The notes: generated by a model not told the origin, from the letters alone. 64,000 nucleotides of DNA from Nonomuraea jiangxiensis (GCF_900099965.1 NZ_FNDJ01000002.1:620001-684000); one strand, 5' to 3'. Shown: positions 31,081 to 39,984, counted from the first letter of the stretch. Program-made: numbers and translations.

Positions 31081-32709
31081 GTGAGCACGGACACCCGGGC
31101 CGCGACGCCGCTGACGGAGGCGGAGCTGCTCGCGGGGCAGCCGCCGGCCGTCCCGGTGGACGGTGAGCGGCTGGCCGCGGCGGTCGAGTCCGGCCGGCGG
31201 ATGATCGTGCTCGACGACGACCCCACGGGCACGCAGACCGTCGCCGGGCTGCCCGTTCTCACCCGCTGGTCCGTGGACGACCTGCGCTGGGCACTCGCGC
31301 AGGGTGCGCCGGCGGTGTTCGTGCTGGTCAACACCCGGGCTATGGCCGCACAGGACGCCGCCGCGCGGGACCGGGAGGTCGTACGCGCGAGCCTGGCCGC
31401 CGCCGAGCTCGAAGGGGTCGAGGTCGTCTTCGCCAGCCGCGGCGACTCCACGCTGCGCGGGCACTTCCCGCTGGAGACCGACGTCATCGCCGGGGAGCTG
31501 GACGGGCGGGTGGACGCGGTGCTGCTGGCCCCCGCCTACATCGACGCGGGCCGCGTGACGGTGGACGGGAAACACTGGCTGCGCACGGCCGAGGGCATGC
31601 TGCCGGTCGGCGCGAGCGAGTTCGCCCGTGACGCGACGTTCGGCTACCGCGCGTCGGCGCTGCCCGAATGGGTCGAGGAGAAGACCGGCGGCGCGATCGC
31701 GCGGGCCGAGGTGCCCGTCATCACGCTGCGCGAGCTGCGCGCGGGTGATCTGACGGCGCTCGTGTCGCGTCTGGTCTCGTTCGAGGGCGGGCGGCCGGTC
31801 GCGGTCGACGCCGCCTGCGACGACGACCTGCGCAACCTCACGCTCGCGCTGGTGGAGGCCGAACGGCTGGGCAAGCGGTTCGTCTACCGCGTCGGGCCGT
31901 CCTTCGTACGCGCCCGCAGCGGGCAGACCGCCGCACCGCCGATCGACGCCGCCGACCTGCGCCACCTCACGGCCCCGGCCCGGCCGATCGACGCCGCCGG
32001 TCCGGTCCGCCCTCACCCGGCGCGGCCGGTCGAGGGGGCCGCAAGTCCCGTGCCCGCCGGTGCCGTGCCCGCCGGTGCCGTGCCCGCAAGTCCCGTCCCC
32101 GCCGGTTCGGTGCCCGCCGGTCCCGTGCCCGCCGGTCCCGTGGTCGGTCACGGGCTTGTCGTCGTCGGGTCGCATGTCGCGCAGACCACGCGGCAGCTGG
32201 CCCGCCTGCGGGAGCGCCGGCCGATCGAGGTGATCGAGCTGGACAGCGACCGGCTGCTCGACCCCGCCGGCGTCGAGTCCTACGTCGCCGAGGTCGTCAC
32301 CAGGGCCGTCACGCTGCTGGCGGCCGGGGAGGTCGTGCTCGCCACGAGCCGTACCCTGCGCACCGCCGGTTCCCCCGAGGCCAACCTCGCGCTCTCCCGC
32401 ACGATCAGCGGGGGCGTCGTGAGCGTCGTGCGCGGCGTCACGGCCCGGGTACGCCCGGCCTTCGTCGTGGCCAAGGGCGGCATCACCTCCTCGGACGTCG
32501 CGACCGACGGGCTCGGTATCGTACGCGCCCACGCGCTCGGCACCCTGCTGCCCGGGATCGTCTCGCTGTGGACGGCGGCCGAGGGGCGCTCCATGGGCCT
32601 GCCGTACGTCGTCTTCGCCGGCAACGTCGGCGACGACGAGGCACTGGCCGACGTCGTCGACCGCCTGCAACCACCGCCCGCACCCGGCCGCCCGCAGCCG
32701 ACCGCGTGA
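31081..32709 (+). CDS. Four-carbon acid sugar kinase family protein (DUF1537; OtnK/DtnK-like)
   Basis: A 542-residue kinase. The N-terminal domain has MIVLDDDPTGTQT, the family hallmark, and ASRGDSTLRGHFPLE; the C-terminal nucleotide-binding domain has FVVAKGGITSSDVATDGLGI and ends with FAGNVGDDEAL. Characterised relatives phosphorylate D-threonate, D-erythronate, L-threonate or 3-oxo-isoapionate. GTG at 31081 is chosen because AGGAG lies 5 bases upstream; the 24 bases before it duplicate this start, offering a second GTG at 31057 that overlaps the GntR stop. The interdomain linker holds six VPAGx repeats. The kinase normally pairs with a dehydrogenase like the next gene. Confidence 0.88.
   Translation: MSTDTRAATPLTEAELLAGQPPAVPVDGERLAAAVESGRRMIVLDDDPTGTQTVAGLPVLTRWSVDDLRWALAQGAPAVFVLVNTRAMAAQDAAARDREVVRASLAAAELEGVEVVFASRGDSTLRGHFPLETDVIAGELDGRVDAVLLAPAYIDAGRVTVDGKHWLRTAEGMLPVGASEFARDATFGYRASALPEWVEEKTGGAIARAEVPVITLRELRAGDLTALVSRLVSFEGGRPVAVDAACDDDLRNLTLALVEAERLGKRFVYRVGPSFVRARSGQTAAPPIDAADLRHLTAPARPIDAAGPVRPHPARPVEGAASPVPAGAVPAGAVPASPVPAGSVPAGPVPAGPVVGHGLVVVGSHVAQTTRQLARLRERRPIEVIELDSDRLLDPAGVESYVAEVVTRAVTLLAAGEVVLATSRTLRTAGSPEANLALSRTISGGVVSVVRGVTARVRPAFVVAKGGITSSDVATDGLGIVRAHALGTLLPGIVSLWTAAEGRSMGLPYVVFAGNVGDDEALADVVDRLQPPPAPGRPQPTA
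32050..32139. repeat. In-frame 15-bp tandem repeat in the acid-sugar kinase linker
   Basis: Six copies of a 15-bp unit (GTGCCCGCCGGTGCC and variants) encode VPAGA, VPAGA, VPASP, VPAGS, VPAGP and VPAGP between the substrate and nucleotide domains. Confidence 0.95.
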
Positions 32710-32723
32710 AGAAAGGAACAACC

Positions 32724-33683
32724 ATGTCACAAGTCGCCGTCATCGGGCTCGGCGCCATCGGACTGCCCATGGCGCTGCGGCTCACCGGCGCCTTCCCGGT
32801 CACCGCCTACGACCCGGCCCCGGACCGGCTGCGGGCCGCCGTCGAGGGCGGCGCCACGGCCGCCGCGAGCCCGGCGCGGGCGGCGGCGGGCCGCGAGGTC
32901 GCCGTGCTCGCCGTACGCGACCAGGCCCAGGTCGAGACCGCCCTGTTCGGGGCCGACGGGGTGGCCGGCTCGGGGTTCGGGGGAGTGGTCGTGCTGACGA
33001 GCACCATCGGCCCCGCCGCGGTGCGTTCGATCGCCGAGCGCCTGTCGGCCGCGGGCATCGGCCTCGTCGACGCCCCCGTGAGCGGCGGCCCGGTACGCGC
33101 GGGCAAGGGCGACCTGCTCATCCTGGCCGGCGCGCCGGACGAGGCGCTCACCGCCGCCGGGCCGGTGCTCGAACGGCTCGCCTCCACGCTCACGGTCGTC
33201 GGCCAGAAGGCCGGAGACGGCCAGGTCTTCAAGACGATCAACCAGCTCCTCGCCGGCGTGCACATCGCCGCGGCGGCCGAGGCCATCGCGCTCGCCCGCG
33301 GGCTCGGGGTGGATCCCAAGACCGTCATCGCCGCGTTGTCGCAGGGCGCGGGCAGCTCGTTCATGTTCGCCGACCGCGGCCCCCGGATGCTGGAGGCCTA
33401 CCGCGGCGGCGCGGAGGTGAAGTCGCGGCTCGACATCTTCGTCAAGGACATGAGCATCGTCACCGAGGTCGCCCGGCAGAGCCATGTCGCGACCCCGCTG
33501 GCCGCCACGGCCGAGCAGCTCTACCTGCTCGCGGAGAGCCACGGACTCGGCGAACACGACGACTCCTCGGTCGTGACCCTGCTCTCGCCCCGACAGGACC
33601 CCGGGCACGACCCCGGGCACGACCCCGGGCACGACCCCCGGCATGACCCCCGGAACGACTCCCGGAATGGCGAGGTCGCGTGA
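32724..33683 (+). CDS. 3-hydroxyisobutyrate dehydrogenase-family oxidoreductase (LtnD-like) with repeat tail
   Basis: A 319-residue NAD(P)-dependent beta-hydroxyacid dehydrogenase. The Rossmann loop reads VAVIGLGAIGLPMALRL; the substrate motif is DAPVSGGPVRAGKGDL; the catalytic lysine lies in KTINQLLAGVHIAAAAEA; the late motif is VKDMSIV. In acid-sugar pathways a relative (L-threonate dehydrogenase) oxidises the sugar acid at C2 before the DUF1537 kinase acts. ATG at 32724 has GAAAGGA upstream and follows the kinase by 14 bases. The conserved fold ends near residue 290; the rest is six DPGH-type tetrapeptides and NGEVA, a tail not typical of the family. Confidence 0.88.
   Translation: MSQVAVIGLGAIGLPMALRLTGAFPVTAYDPAPDRLRAAVEGGATAAASPARAAAGREVAVLAVRDQAQVETALFGADGVAGSGFGGVVVLTSTIGPAAVRSIAERLSAAGIGLVDAPVSGGPVRAGKGDLLILAGAPDEALTAAGPVLERLASTLTVVGQKAGDGQVFKTINQLLAGVHIAAAAEAIALARGLGVDPKTVIAALSQGAGSSFMFADRGPRMLEAYRGGAEVKSRLDIFVKDMSIVTEVARQSHVATPLAATAEQLYLLAESHGLGEHDDSSVVTLLSPRQDPGHDPGHDPGHDPRHDPRNDSRNGEVA
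33597..33668. repeat. In-frame 12-bp tandem repeat forming the dehydrogenase C-terminal tail
   Basis: Six 12-bp units (GACCCCGGGCAC, three exact, then variants) encode DPGH, DPGH, DPGH, DPRH, DPRN and DSRN just before the stop codon. Confidence 0.95.
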
Positions 33684-34654
33684 TGCGTCACACCACCCTC
33701 GGCTCCAGCGGCTGCTCGGTCTCCCGGGTCGCGCTGGGCACGATGACCTTCGGCCAGAAGACCCCGGAAGCGGAGGCGTTCGCGCAGCTCGACCGCTTCG
33801 TCGAGGTGGGCGGCACGCTCGTGGACACCGCCGACTCCTACGGGGAGGGCGCGAGCGAGCGCATCGTCGGCCGCTGGATCGCGAGCAGGCCGGCGCACGT
33901 ACGCGATGGGATCGTGCTCGCGACCAAGGCGCGCTTCCCCACCGGGCCCGGCACGAACGACGTCGGGCTGTCCCGCAAGCACCTCGCCCGCGCCCTGGAC
34001 GGGTCCCTCACCCGGCTCGGCGTCGAGACGATCGACCTCTACCAGGCGCACGCTTTCGACCCGTACACCCCGATCGAGGAGACCCTGGGGTTCCTCGACG
34101 ACGCGGTGGCGGCCGGCAAGATCCACTACGTCGGGCTCTCCAACTACACCGCCTGGCAGGTGCAGCGGGTCGTGGACGTGGCGTCGTTCCGCGGCCTCGT
34201 CGGCCCGAGCGCCCTGCAGGCGCAGTACAACCTGCTCACCCGCGAGCTCGAATGGGAGATCATCCCGGCGCTCGAAGCCAACGGCCTGGGGCTGCTGGTC
34301 TGGTCGCCGCTGGCGGCCGGGGTGCTGACGGGCCGGCTCGACGGGGTGCCCGCCGCCCGGCGGGAGCAGGCGCGGGCGGTGCTCGACGCGCTCGGCTCGA
34401 TCGCCGAGCGGCGCGACGTCTCCTCCGGCCGCGTCGCCCTCGCCTGGCTCGCCGCGCAGCCCGCCGTGACCTCGGTGATCCTCGGTGCCCGCACCATGGA
34501 GCAGCTGGAGGACAACCTCGCCGCCTTCGACCTGGTGCTCGACGACGAGGAGTGCGCCCGGCTGGCCGCGGCCGGCGAACCCGTCATCGGCGACTACCCG
34601 TACGGAGCGCGCGGCCTGGAGCAGCGCCGTCGCCGGCTTGAGGGCGGCCGATAG
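33683..34654 (+). CDS. Aldo/keto reductase
   Basis: A 323-residue TIM-barrel NADPH-dependent oxidoreductase. The catalytic tetrad is visible as Asp and Tyr in DTADSYGEGASE, Lys in ATKARF and His in LYQAHAFDPY. The NADPH region near the end reads VILGARTMEQLEDNLAAF. ATG at 33683 shares a base with the dehydrogenase stop (TGATG); GTG at 33680 is possible. Its place between the acid-sugar enzymes and the importer suggests it oxidises or reduces the imported sugar's anomeric or keto group, but the sequence does not reveal the substrate. Confidence 0.88.
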   Translation: MRHTTLGSSGCSVSRVALGTMTFGQKTPEAEAFAQLDRFVEVGGTLVDTADSYGEGASERIVGRWIASRPAHVRDGIVLATKARFPTGPGTNDVGLSRKHLARALDGSLTRLGVETIDLYQAHAFDPYTPIEETLGFLDDAVAAGKIHYVGLSNYTAWQVQRVVDVASFRGLVGPSALQAQYNLLTRELEWEIIPALEANGLGLLVWSPLAAGVLTGRLDGVPAARREQARAVLDALGSIAERRDVSSGRVALAWLAAQPAVTSVILGARTMEQLEDNLAAFDLVLDDEECARLAAAGEPVIGDYPYGARGLEQRRRRLEGGR

Positions 34655-34692
34655 CTCGTGGACAGCAGAAATTCAGCACCAACGTCACTCAC

Positions 34693-34719
34693 CAGACGTC
34701 TGATGTCAGCGGTCAGACG
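34693..34719. promoter_or_regulatory. GntR-type operator upstream of the sugar ABC importer
   Basis: CAGACGTCTG at 34693-34702 is a perfect palindrome and is followed by GTCAGACGC at about 34711-34719. Both share the CAGAC/GTCTG half sites seen at 30328-30350 before the GntR gene. The site ends 26 bases before the binding-protein ATG. Confidence 0.65.
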
Positions 34720-34744
34720 CCTTATCACGGCAAGGAAGGGCTCC

Positions 34745-36037
34745 ATGGGTACCCCACGCTCACTGCTCAGAAGAGGCGCGCTGCCGGCCGCCGGCGCCGC
34801 CCTCGTCCTGCTCGGTGTCACCGCCTGCTCGGGCGGAGGCTCCGATTCCGGCGACGGCCCGCAGACGGTGACGCTCTGGGTGGCCTCGCCGACCGAGGCG
34901 TTCTCCAGCGCCCTGGTGGACGCCTACAACAAGACCCACAAGAACCAGGTCAAGGTCACCGGCATCCCCGACGACGGTTTCCTGCAGAAGATCGGGACCG
35001 CCGCGGGCGCCCGCTCGTTGCCGGACATCGTCGTCTCCGACGTCGTCTACCTGCCCAACTACACGAGCAAGGGCGTCTTCCTCGACCTCACCAGCCGCAT
35101 CAAGGCGCTGCCGTTCGCGTCGAGCGTCGCGCCCGCGCACGTCCAGGCCGGCACCTGGGAGGGCAAGCAGTACGCCGTCCCGCACAAGCTCGCCTCCTCG
35201 GTGCTCTTCTACAACAAGGACCTGTTCAAGAAGGCCGGCCTCGACCCGGAGAAGCCGCCGGCCGACTTCGAGGAGCTGCTCGCCGACGCCAAGAAGATCC
35301 GCGCGCTCGGGCCGGACACCTACGGCTACGACTTCGGCGGCAACTGCGGCGGCTGCACCGCGTACACGATGATGCCGTTCATGTGGGCGGGCGGCGCCGA
35401 CGTGCTCGCCGACCAGGGCAAGACGGCGAACTTCGGCAACGACACCGTCAAGCAGGTCTTCGGCCTCTACAAGCAGCTGTGGGACGCCGGCGTCATGCCC
35501 GCCAACGCCCAGACGCAGGACGGCTCGACCTGGGCCAACAACTTCGTCTCCGGCCACGTCGGCATGATGGCGCAGGGCTCGGCCATCGTCGGCGACCTGC
35601 AGAAGCAGACCGGGTTCGACTGGGGTGTCACCCGGATCATGTCGCCGGACGGCTCGGGCACCTCGACCTTCGTCGGCGGCGACGCGGCCGCGATCTCGGC
35701 GACGTCCGAGCACGCGGACGCCGCCTGGGACTTCCTCAGCTGGACGCTGCAGGACAAGCAGCAGGTCGACATCGTCGCCAAGAACGGCGACCTGCCCGTG
35801 CGCACCGACCTCGCCGGCAACCCGAACACGGCCAAGGACCCGCGCACGAAGTTCATCATGGACGGCGTCGCGGGCGGCAAGACCCCGTTCGCGCTGCCCT
35901 TCGGCCAGGCCTTCAACGACCCGACCGGTCCGTGGATCGCGATGGTCCGCGGCGCCGTCTTCGGCGCGAACCCGGACGACGCGATCGCCAAGGGCCAGCA
36001 GGCGATCCAGAAGGCGCTGGACAACGCGCAGCAGTAG
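34745..36037 (+). CDS. Carbohydrate ABC transporter substrate-binding lipoprotein (CUT1)
   Basis: A 430-residue extracellular binding protein anchored by lipid. After RRGALPAAGAALVLLG the lipobox VTAC places the lipidated cysteine near residue 27. The body is a cluster-D type 1 solute-binding fold (VTLWVASPTEAFSSALVDAYN; FNDPTGPWIAMVRG). ATG at 34745 has AAGGAAGGG upstream. It is followed by two permeases but no ATPase; CUT1 systems in actinomycetes commonly share the MsiK ATPase encoded elsewhere. The GH127 gene downstream suggests an L-arabinose-containing oligosaccharide as cargo, which is inference. Confidence 0.92.
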   Translation: MGTPRSLLRRGALPAAGAALVLLGVTACSGGGSDSGDGPQTVTLWVASPTEAFSSALVDAYNKTHKNQVKVTGIPDDGFLQKIGTAAGARSLPDIVVSDVVYLPNYTSKGVFLDLTSRIKALPFASSVAPAHVQAGTWEGKQYAVPHKLASSVLFYNKDLFKKAGLDPEKPPADFEELLADAKKIRALGPDTYGYDFGGNCGGCTAYTMMPFMWAGGADVLADQGKTANFGNDTVKQVFGLYKQLWDAGVMPANAQTQDGSTWANNFVSGHVGMMAQGSAIVGDLQKQTGFDWGVTRIMSPDGSGTSTFVGGDAAAISATSEHADAAWDFLSWTLQDKQQVDIVAKNGDLPVRTDLAGNPNTAKDPRTKFIMDGVAGGKTPFALPFGQAFNDPTGPWIAMVRGAVFGANPDDAIAKGQQAIQKALDNAQQ

Positions 36038-36099
36038 CACACCCCGCGGCGCCGTCCTCCGGCGGAGGCAGGGCGGCCCGCCCGCACGGGAGCAGGACC

Positions 36100-36984
36100 A
36101 TGGCAGTCTCCAAGTCAACAGCACACGCCGGGAGGACCGGGGCGCTCTTCGTCGCTCCCGCCGGCCTCCTCACGCTCGTACTCTTCGTGATCCCGCTCGG
36201 CATCCTCGTCTGGATGTCGCTGCAGGACTATCCGCTGCTCGGCAAGCCCACCTTCACCGGGTTCGACAACTATCTCGACATCCCGGGCAACGAGGTCTTC
36301 ATCCAGGCGATCGGCTTCACGCTCGCCTACACCGTCGTCACGACGGTCGTCATGTTCCTCATCTCGTTCGTGCTCGTCGCGATCGCGAACAGCCGCAGGC
36401 GCGCGACGAAGTTCTACCGTACGAGCTACTTCCTGCCGTACGTCGTCGGCACGGCGGCGGCGACCCTGCTCTGGTTCGTCGACTCCGACCCCGTCATCGG
36501 CGTGTTCAACCAGGTGCTCGTCGGGCTGCACCTCGTGGACAAGCCCATCGCGTTCCTCGCCAGCCCGACGCTCGCGTTCTGGTCGATCATCGTCCTGGTG
36601 TCCTGGAAGTTCATGGGCTTCCAGGTGATCGTGCTGCTCATGGGCCTGCAGTCGATCCCGACCGCGCTGTTCGAGGCCGCGCGGGTGGACGGGGCCAGCC
36701 GGTGGCAGCAGCTGCGCTTCATCACGATCCCGTCGCTGCGGCCGACGCTCGCGCTGCTGTTCATCCTGTCGGTGACGGGCTCGCTGCTGGCCTTCGACCA
36801 GTTCCTCATCCTGACCAAGGGAGGGCCGGACAACAGCACGGTGAGCGTCGTCTTCGCCGTCTACAACACGGCCTTCGTCAACTTCGACATGGGCAAGGCC
36901 GCGGCACTGTCGGTCGTGCTGCTCGTCGTGCTGCTGCTCATCAGCGCGATCCAGCTACCGTTGCTGCGCCGGAAAGACGTCTGA
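36100..36984 (+). CDS. Sugar ABC transporter permease (MalF/LacF-like)
   Basis: A 294-residue membrane protein with six hydrophobic segments and the ATPase-docking EAA loop EAARVDGASRWQQLRFITIPSL. The N-terminal helix (GALFVAPAGLLTLVLFVIPLGILVWMS) is typical of CUT1 first permeases. ATG at 36100 follows GGGAGCAGG. It lies 62 bases after the binding-protein gene and 2 bases before the second permease. Confidence 0.93.
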   Translation: MAVSKSTAHAGRTGALFVAPAGLLTLVLFVIPLGILVWMSLQDYPLLGKPTFTGFDNYLDIPGNEVFIQAIGFTLAYTVVTTVVMFLISFVLVAIANSRRRATKFYRTSYFLPYVVGTAAATLLWFVDSDPVIGVFNQVLVGLHLVDKPIAFLASPTLAFWSIIVLVSWKFMGFQVIVLLMGLQSIPTALFEAARVDGASRWQQLRFITIPSLRPTLALLFILSVTGSLLAFDQFLILTKGGPDNSTVSVVFAVYNTAFVNFDMGKAAALSVVLLVVLLLISAIQLPLLRRKDV

Positions 36985-36986
36985 CC

Positions 36987-37856
36987 ATGGCCATCCGCAA
37001 CCCCTCCGTCCCGGCCACGCTGTGGTCCGGTGCCAGGACCGGCGCCTTCCACCTCGTCGCGGGCGTCCTGGCCGTACTGTTCCTGTTCCCGCTGCTGTGG
37101 GCGGTGCTCAACTCGCTCAAGAGCCCCACCGAGGCGAACGCGAGCCCGCCGACCTTCCTGCCGAGCTCGCTCTCACTGGGCAACTACGAGACGCTCGGCA
37201 AGTACGGCGCGGGGATCGCCGCGTACACGGGCAACAGCCTGCTCGTCGCGCTCGTCACCGTCGGGGGCACCGTCGTCTTCTCGGTGCTGGCCGGTTACGG
37301 CTTCTCCCGCTACGAGTTCCGGGGGAAGAACCTCACCTTCGTCACCATCCTGGCGATCCTGATGGTGCCGTACGCGACGATGCTGCTGCCGCTCTACCTG
37401 CTGCTCGGCGTGCTCGGGCTGCAGGACTCCCTCATCGGGCTCGGGCTCGTCCTGGTGATGTTCCAGCTGCCGTTCGGCGTGCTCATCATGCGCAACGCCT
37501 TCGACTCGATCCCGCGCGAGCTGGAGGAGGCCGCCTTCCTGGACGGCGCGGGGGCGCTCGGGGCGCTCCGGCACGTCTCGCTGCGCATCGTGACGCCCGG
37601 CGTGGTGACCGTGGGCCTGTTCGCGTTCCTGGCCTCGTGGAACGAGTTCCTCGCGCCGCTCATCTTTCTCAACACCGGGGACAAGTTCACGCTGCCGCTC
37701 ATGCTCGTCAGCGTGCGCGAGGGCACCTTCGGTCAGATCGACTTCGGCGCGCTGCAGGCCGGCATCGTCGTCGCGATGGTCCCGTGCGTGGCGCTGTACC
37801 TCGTACTGAACCGCTACTACGTCACCGGCCTGCTCAACGGCGCGCTGCGCGGCTGA
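36987..37856 (+). CDS. Sugar ABC transporter permease (MalG/LacG-like)
   Basis: A 289-residue second permease with six membrane segments and the EAA loop LEEAAFLDGAGALGALRHVSLRI. LFPLLWAVLNSLKSPTEAN near the start and the VTGLLNGALRG end are standard for the MalG group. The ATG begins 2 bases after the stop of its partner, so the two are surely co-translated. It completes the membrane channel of the importer. Confidence 0.93.
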   Translation: MAIRNPSVPATLWSGARTGAFHLVAGVLAVLFLFPLLWAVLNSLKSPTEANASPPTFLPSSLSLGNYETLGKYGAGIAAYTGNSLLVALVTVGGTVVFSVLAGYGFSRYEFRGKNLTFVTILAILMVPYATMLLPLYLLLGVLGLQDSLIGLGLVLVMFQLPFGVLIMRNAFDSIPRELEEAAFLDGAGALGALRHVSLRIVTPGVVTVGLFAFLASWNEFLAPLIFLNTGDKFTLPLMLVSVREGTFGQIDFGALQAGIVVAMVPCVALYLVLNRYYVTGLLNGALRG

Positions 37857-37886
37857 TCCCGCCCGCCCCGACCTCGAAGGACCGCC

Positions 37887-39830
37887 ATGAACACTGAAGA
37901 GATCGTCGCGCCCTGCTCGCCCCGCTCCGGCGCGCACCTGGCCCTGCGACCGCTGTCGATGGAGCGGGTACGGATCACCGACGGCCACTGGGCCCGCTGG
38001 CAGCGCGACAACCGCACCGTGACCGCGCCGCACGCGATGCGCTGGCTGGAGCAGGACGGCGTGCTGGACAACTTCCGCCGGCTGGTGGACCCCGCGGTCA
38101 CCGCCGAGCGCCGCGGCTGGGTGTTCTGCGACTCCGACCTGTACAAGGTGCTCGAAGGGATCGGCTGGGACCTGTCCCACGGCCCGTCCGAGGAGTTCGG
38201 CCGCTTCGTCGCCGACTCCGTCGAGCTGCTGGAACGGGTGCGGGAGGACGACGGCTACCTCAACACCTTCGTCCAGGCCGGTCTCAAGGACCGCTACGCC
38301 GACCTCACCCGGGGGCACGAGCTCTACTGCGCCGGCCACCTCATCCAGGCGGGCATCGCGCTCGCGCGCACCACCGGGGACGAGAGCCTGCTCGCCATCG
38401 GCCGGCGTTTCGCCGACCACCTGGTGGCCGAGTTCGGCGAGGGCCGGCGGGCCGACACCGACGGCCATCCCGAGATCGAGACCGCCCTGGTCGAGCTCTA
38501 CCGGCACACGGGGGAGCGCGCCTACCTGGACCTCGCCAGGCAGCTCATCGACGTGCGCGGGCACGGGGTGATCGGCCCGGGGCTCTTCGGCCCGGCCTAC
38601 TTCCAGGACACGGTGCCCGTACGCGACCAGGACACGGTCGTCGGGCACGCCGTACGGGCCCTGTACCTGCTCTGCGGGGTGGTCGACGTCTACCTGGAGA
38701 CCGGCGAGGACGCGCTGCTGCAGGCCGCGCGGCGGCAGTGGCGGTCCATGGTCGGCGAGAAGACCTACCTCACCGGCGCGGTCGGATCCCGTTTCGAGGG
38801 CGAGGCGTTCGGTGACCGCTTCGAGCTGCCGCCGGACCTCATCTACGGCGAGACCTGCGCGTCGATCGCGAGCCTCATGCTGAGCTGGCGGCTGCTGCTC
38901 GCCACCGGGGACGGCGCCCACGCGGACCTCATCGAGCGCATCCTTCACAACGCCTTCGCCGGCTCGACCTCGCTCGGCCGCGACGGGTTCTTCTACGTCA
39001 ACCCGCTGCAGCGGCGCTCGCCCCGGCCGCCCGCGCCCGCCGGCGGCAAACCGTTGCGCACCGACGCCCCCGGCACCCGCGCGGAGTGGTACGACGTCGC
39101 CTGCTGCCCGCCCAACATCCTGCGCACGGTCGCCTCACTCGGCGGCTACCTCGCCACCTCCGACGACCGCGGCGTGCAGCTGCACCTCTACATGCCCTCC
39201 AGCGTTCACGCCGAGCCGGCCGCCGGCGAGGTCGCGCTGTCGGTGGCGACCCGGTACCCGGAGGACGGCGTGGTCCGCGTGACGGTCGAGCGCACTCCCG
39301 CGAGCCCGTGGGCACTGTCCCTGCGGGTGCCGTCCTGGTGCCGGCAGCCTGCGCTCACCGTCGCGGGCGCGGCCGTGCCCGCCGAGCGGGACGAGCGCGG
39401 CTACGTCGTCGTCGAGCGCGAGTGGGCCGAGGGCGACGTGGTCGTGCTCGACCTGCCCATGCCGGCGCGGCTGACCGCCCCGCACCCCGCCGTGGACGCG
39501 GTACGCGGCCAGGTCGCGATCGAGCGCGGGCCCGTCGTCTACTGCTTGGAGAGCGTCGGCGGCGCGCTGGACCTGGACGCGGTCGAGGTCGTCGTGGGCG
39601 CGGAGTTGCGGGTCGAACGGGACGCTGACCTGTTCGGCGGCACGACCGTGGTGCGGGCCGAGGGGCGCCTGCGCGACGACTCGGCCTGGGCGGGGGAGGG
39701 CTGGGCGGAGGTCGCCACGGCCCCGGCCGCCGCCGGGCGGCCCATCGAGCTGACGGCGATCCCGTACCGGTTGTGGGCGAACCGCGGATCCTCCACGATG
39801 CGAACCTGGATCCCGGCCGCCCGCACCTGA
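37887..39830 (+). CDS. GH127 beta-L-arabinofuranosidase (DUF1680 family)
   Basis: A 647-residue cytoplasmic glycosidase. The catalytic zinc site of GH127 is intact: acid/base Glu306 in FEGEAFGDRFELP, zinc ligands Glu322 and Cys324 in YGETCAS, and the Cys pair 406-407 in DVACCPPN, the first being the nucleophile equivalent to Cys417 of Bifidobacterium HypBA1. An alpha/alpha barrel is followed by beta-sandwich domains (VRVTVERTPASPWALSLRVPSW). No signal peptide, so it cleaves imported oligosaccharides. It starts 30 bases after the permease with a GAAGGA site upstream. GH127 members mostly release L-arabinofuranose, but other sugars are known. Confidence 0.93.
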   Translation: MNTEEIVAPCSPRSGAHLALRPLSMERVRITDGHWARWQRDNRTVTAPHAMRWLEQDGVLDNFRRLVDPAVTAERRGWVFCDSDLYKVLEGIGWDLSHGPSEEFGRFVADSVELLERVREDDGYLNTFVQAGLKDRYADLTRGHELYCAGHLIQAGIALARTTGDESLLAIGRRFADHLVAEFGEGRRADTDGHPEIETALVELYRHTGERAYLDLARQLIDVRGHGVIGPGLFGPAYFQDTVPVRDQDTVVGHAVRALYLLCGVVDVYLETGEDALLQAARRQWRSMVGEKTYLTGAVGSRFEGEAFGDRFELPPDLIYGETCASIASLMLSWRLLLATGDGAHADLIERILHNAFAGSTSLGRDGFFYVNPLQRRSPRPPAPAGGKPLRTDAPGTRAEWYDVACCPPNILRTVASLGGYLATSDDRGVQLHLYMPSSVHAEPAAGEVALSVATRYPEDGVVRVTVERTPASPWALSLRVPSWCRQPALTVAGAAVPAERDERGYVVVEREWAEGDVVVLDLPMPARLTAPHPAVDAVRGQVAIERGPVVYCLESVGGALDLDAVEVVVGAELRVERDADLFGGTTVVRAEGRLRDDSAWAGEGWAEVATAPAAAGRPIELTAIPYRLWANRGSSTMRTWIPAART

Positions 39831-39844
39831 TCCGCTCCCGGAAC

Positions 39845-39905
39845 CCCTCCGCCGCACCCGCCTCCGCCGCACCTGCCTCCGCCGCACCTGCCTCCGCCTC
39901 GGGCG
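39845..39905. repeat. 15-bp tandem repeat downstream of the GH127 gene
   Basis: Three to four copies of CCTCCGCCGCACCTG lie just after the GH127 stop. The array is outside any convincing gene. The gap up to the next exporter holds only this and a promoter. Confidence 0.85.
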
Positions 39906-39945
39906 CACCGCCTCGCGCTCGCTCCGCCTGTGCCAACCGCGTGGG

Positions 39946-39976
39946 TTGACTTCGAGCGCGCTCTAAAAACTAGCGT
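39946..39976 (+). promoter_or_regulatory. Promoter with central palindrome before the second DHA2 exporter
   Basis: TTGACT at 39946-39951 could be a -35 element and TAGCGT at 39971-39976 a -10, spaced 19 bases. A perfect palindrome GAGCGCGCTC at 39954-39963 sits between them, the usual place for a repressor. The implied transcription start would be within a few bases of the ATG at 39985, and no ribosome site is visible, so the mRNA may be leaderless. Confidence 0.5.
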
Positions 39977-39984
39977 CACTGTTC

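Noticed and set aside
34693..37856. Siderophore uptake system
   Set aside because: The binding protein and two permeases belong to the CUT1 sugar family, without FecCD-type features, and sit under a GntR operator rather than an iron box.
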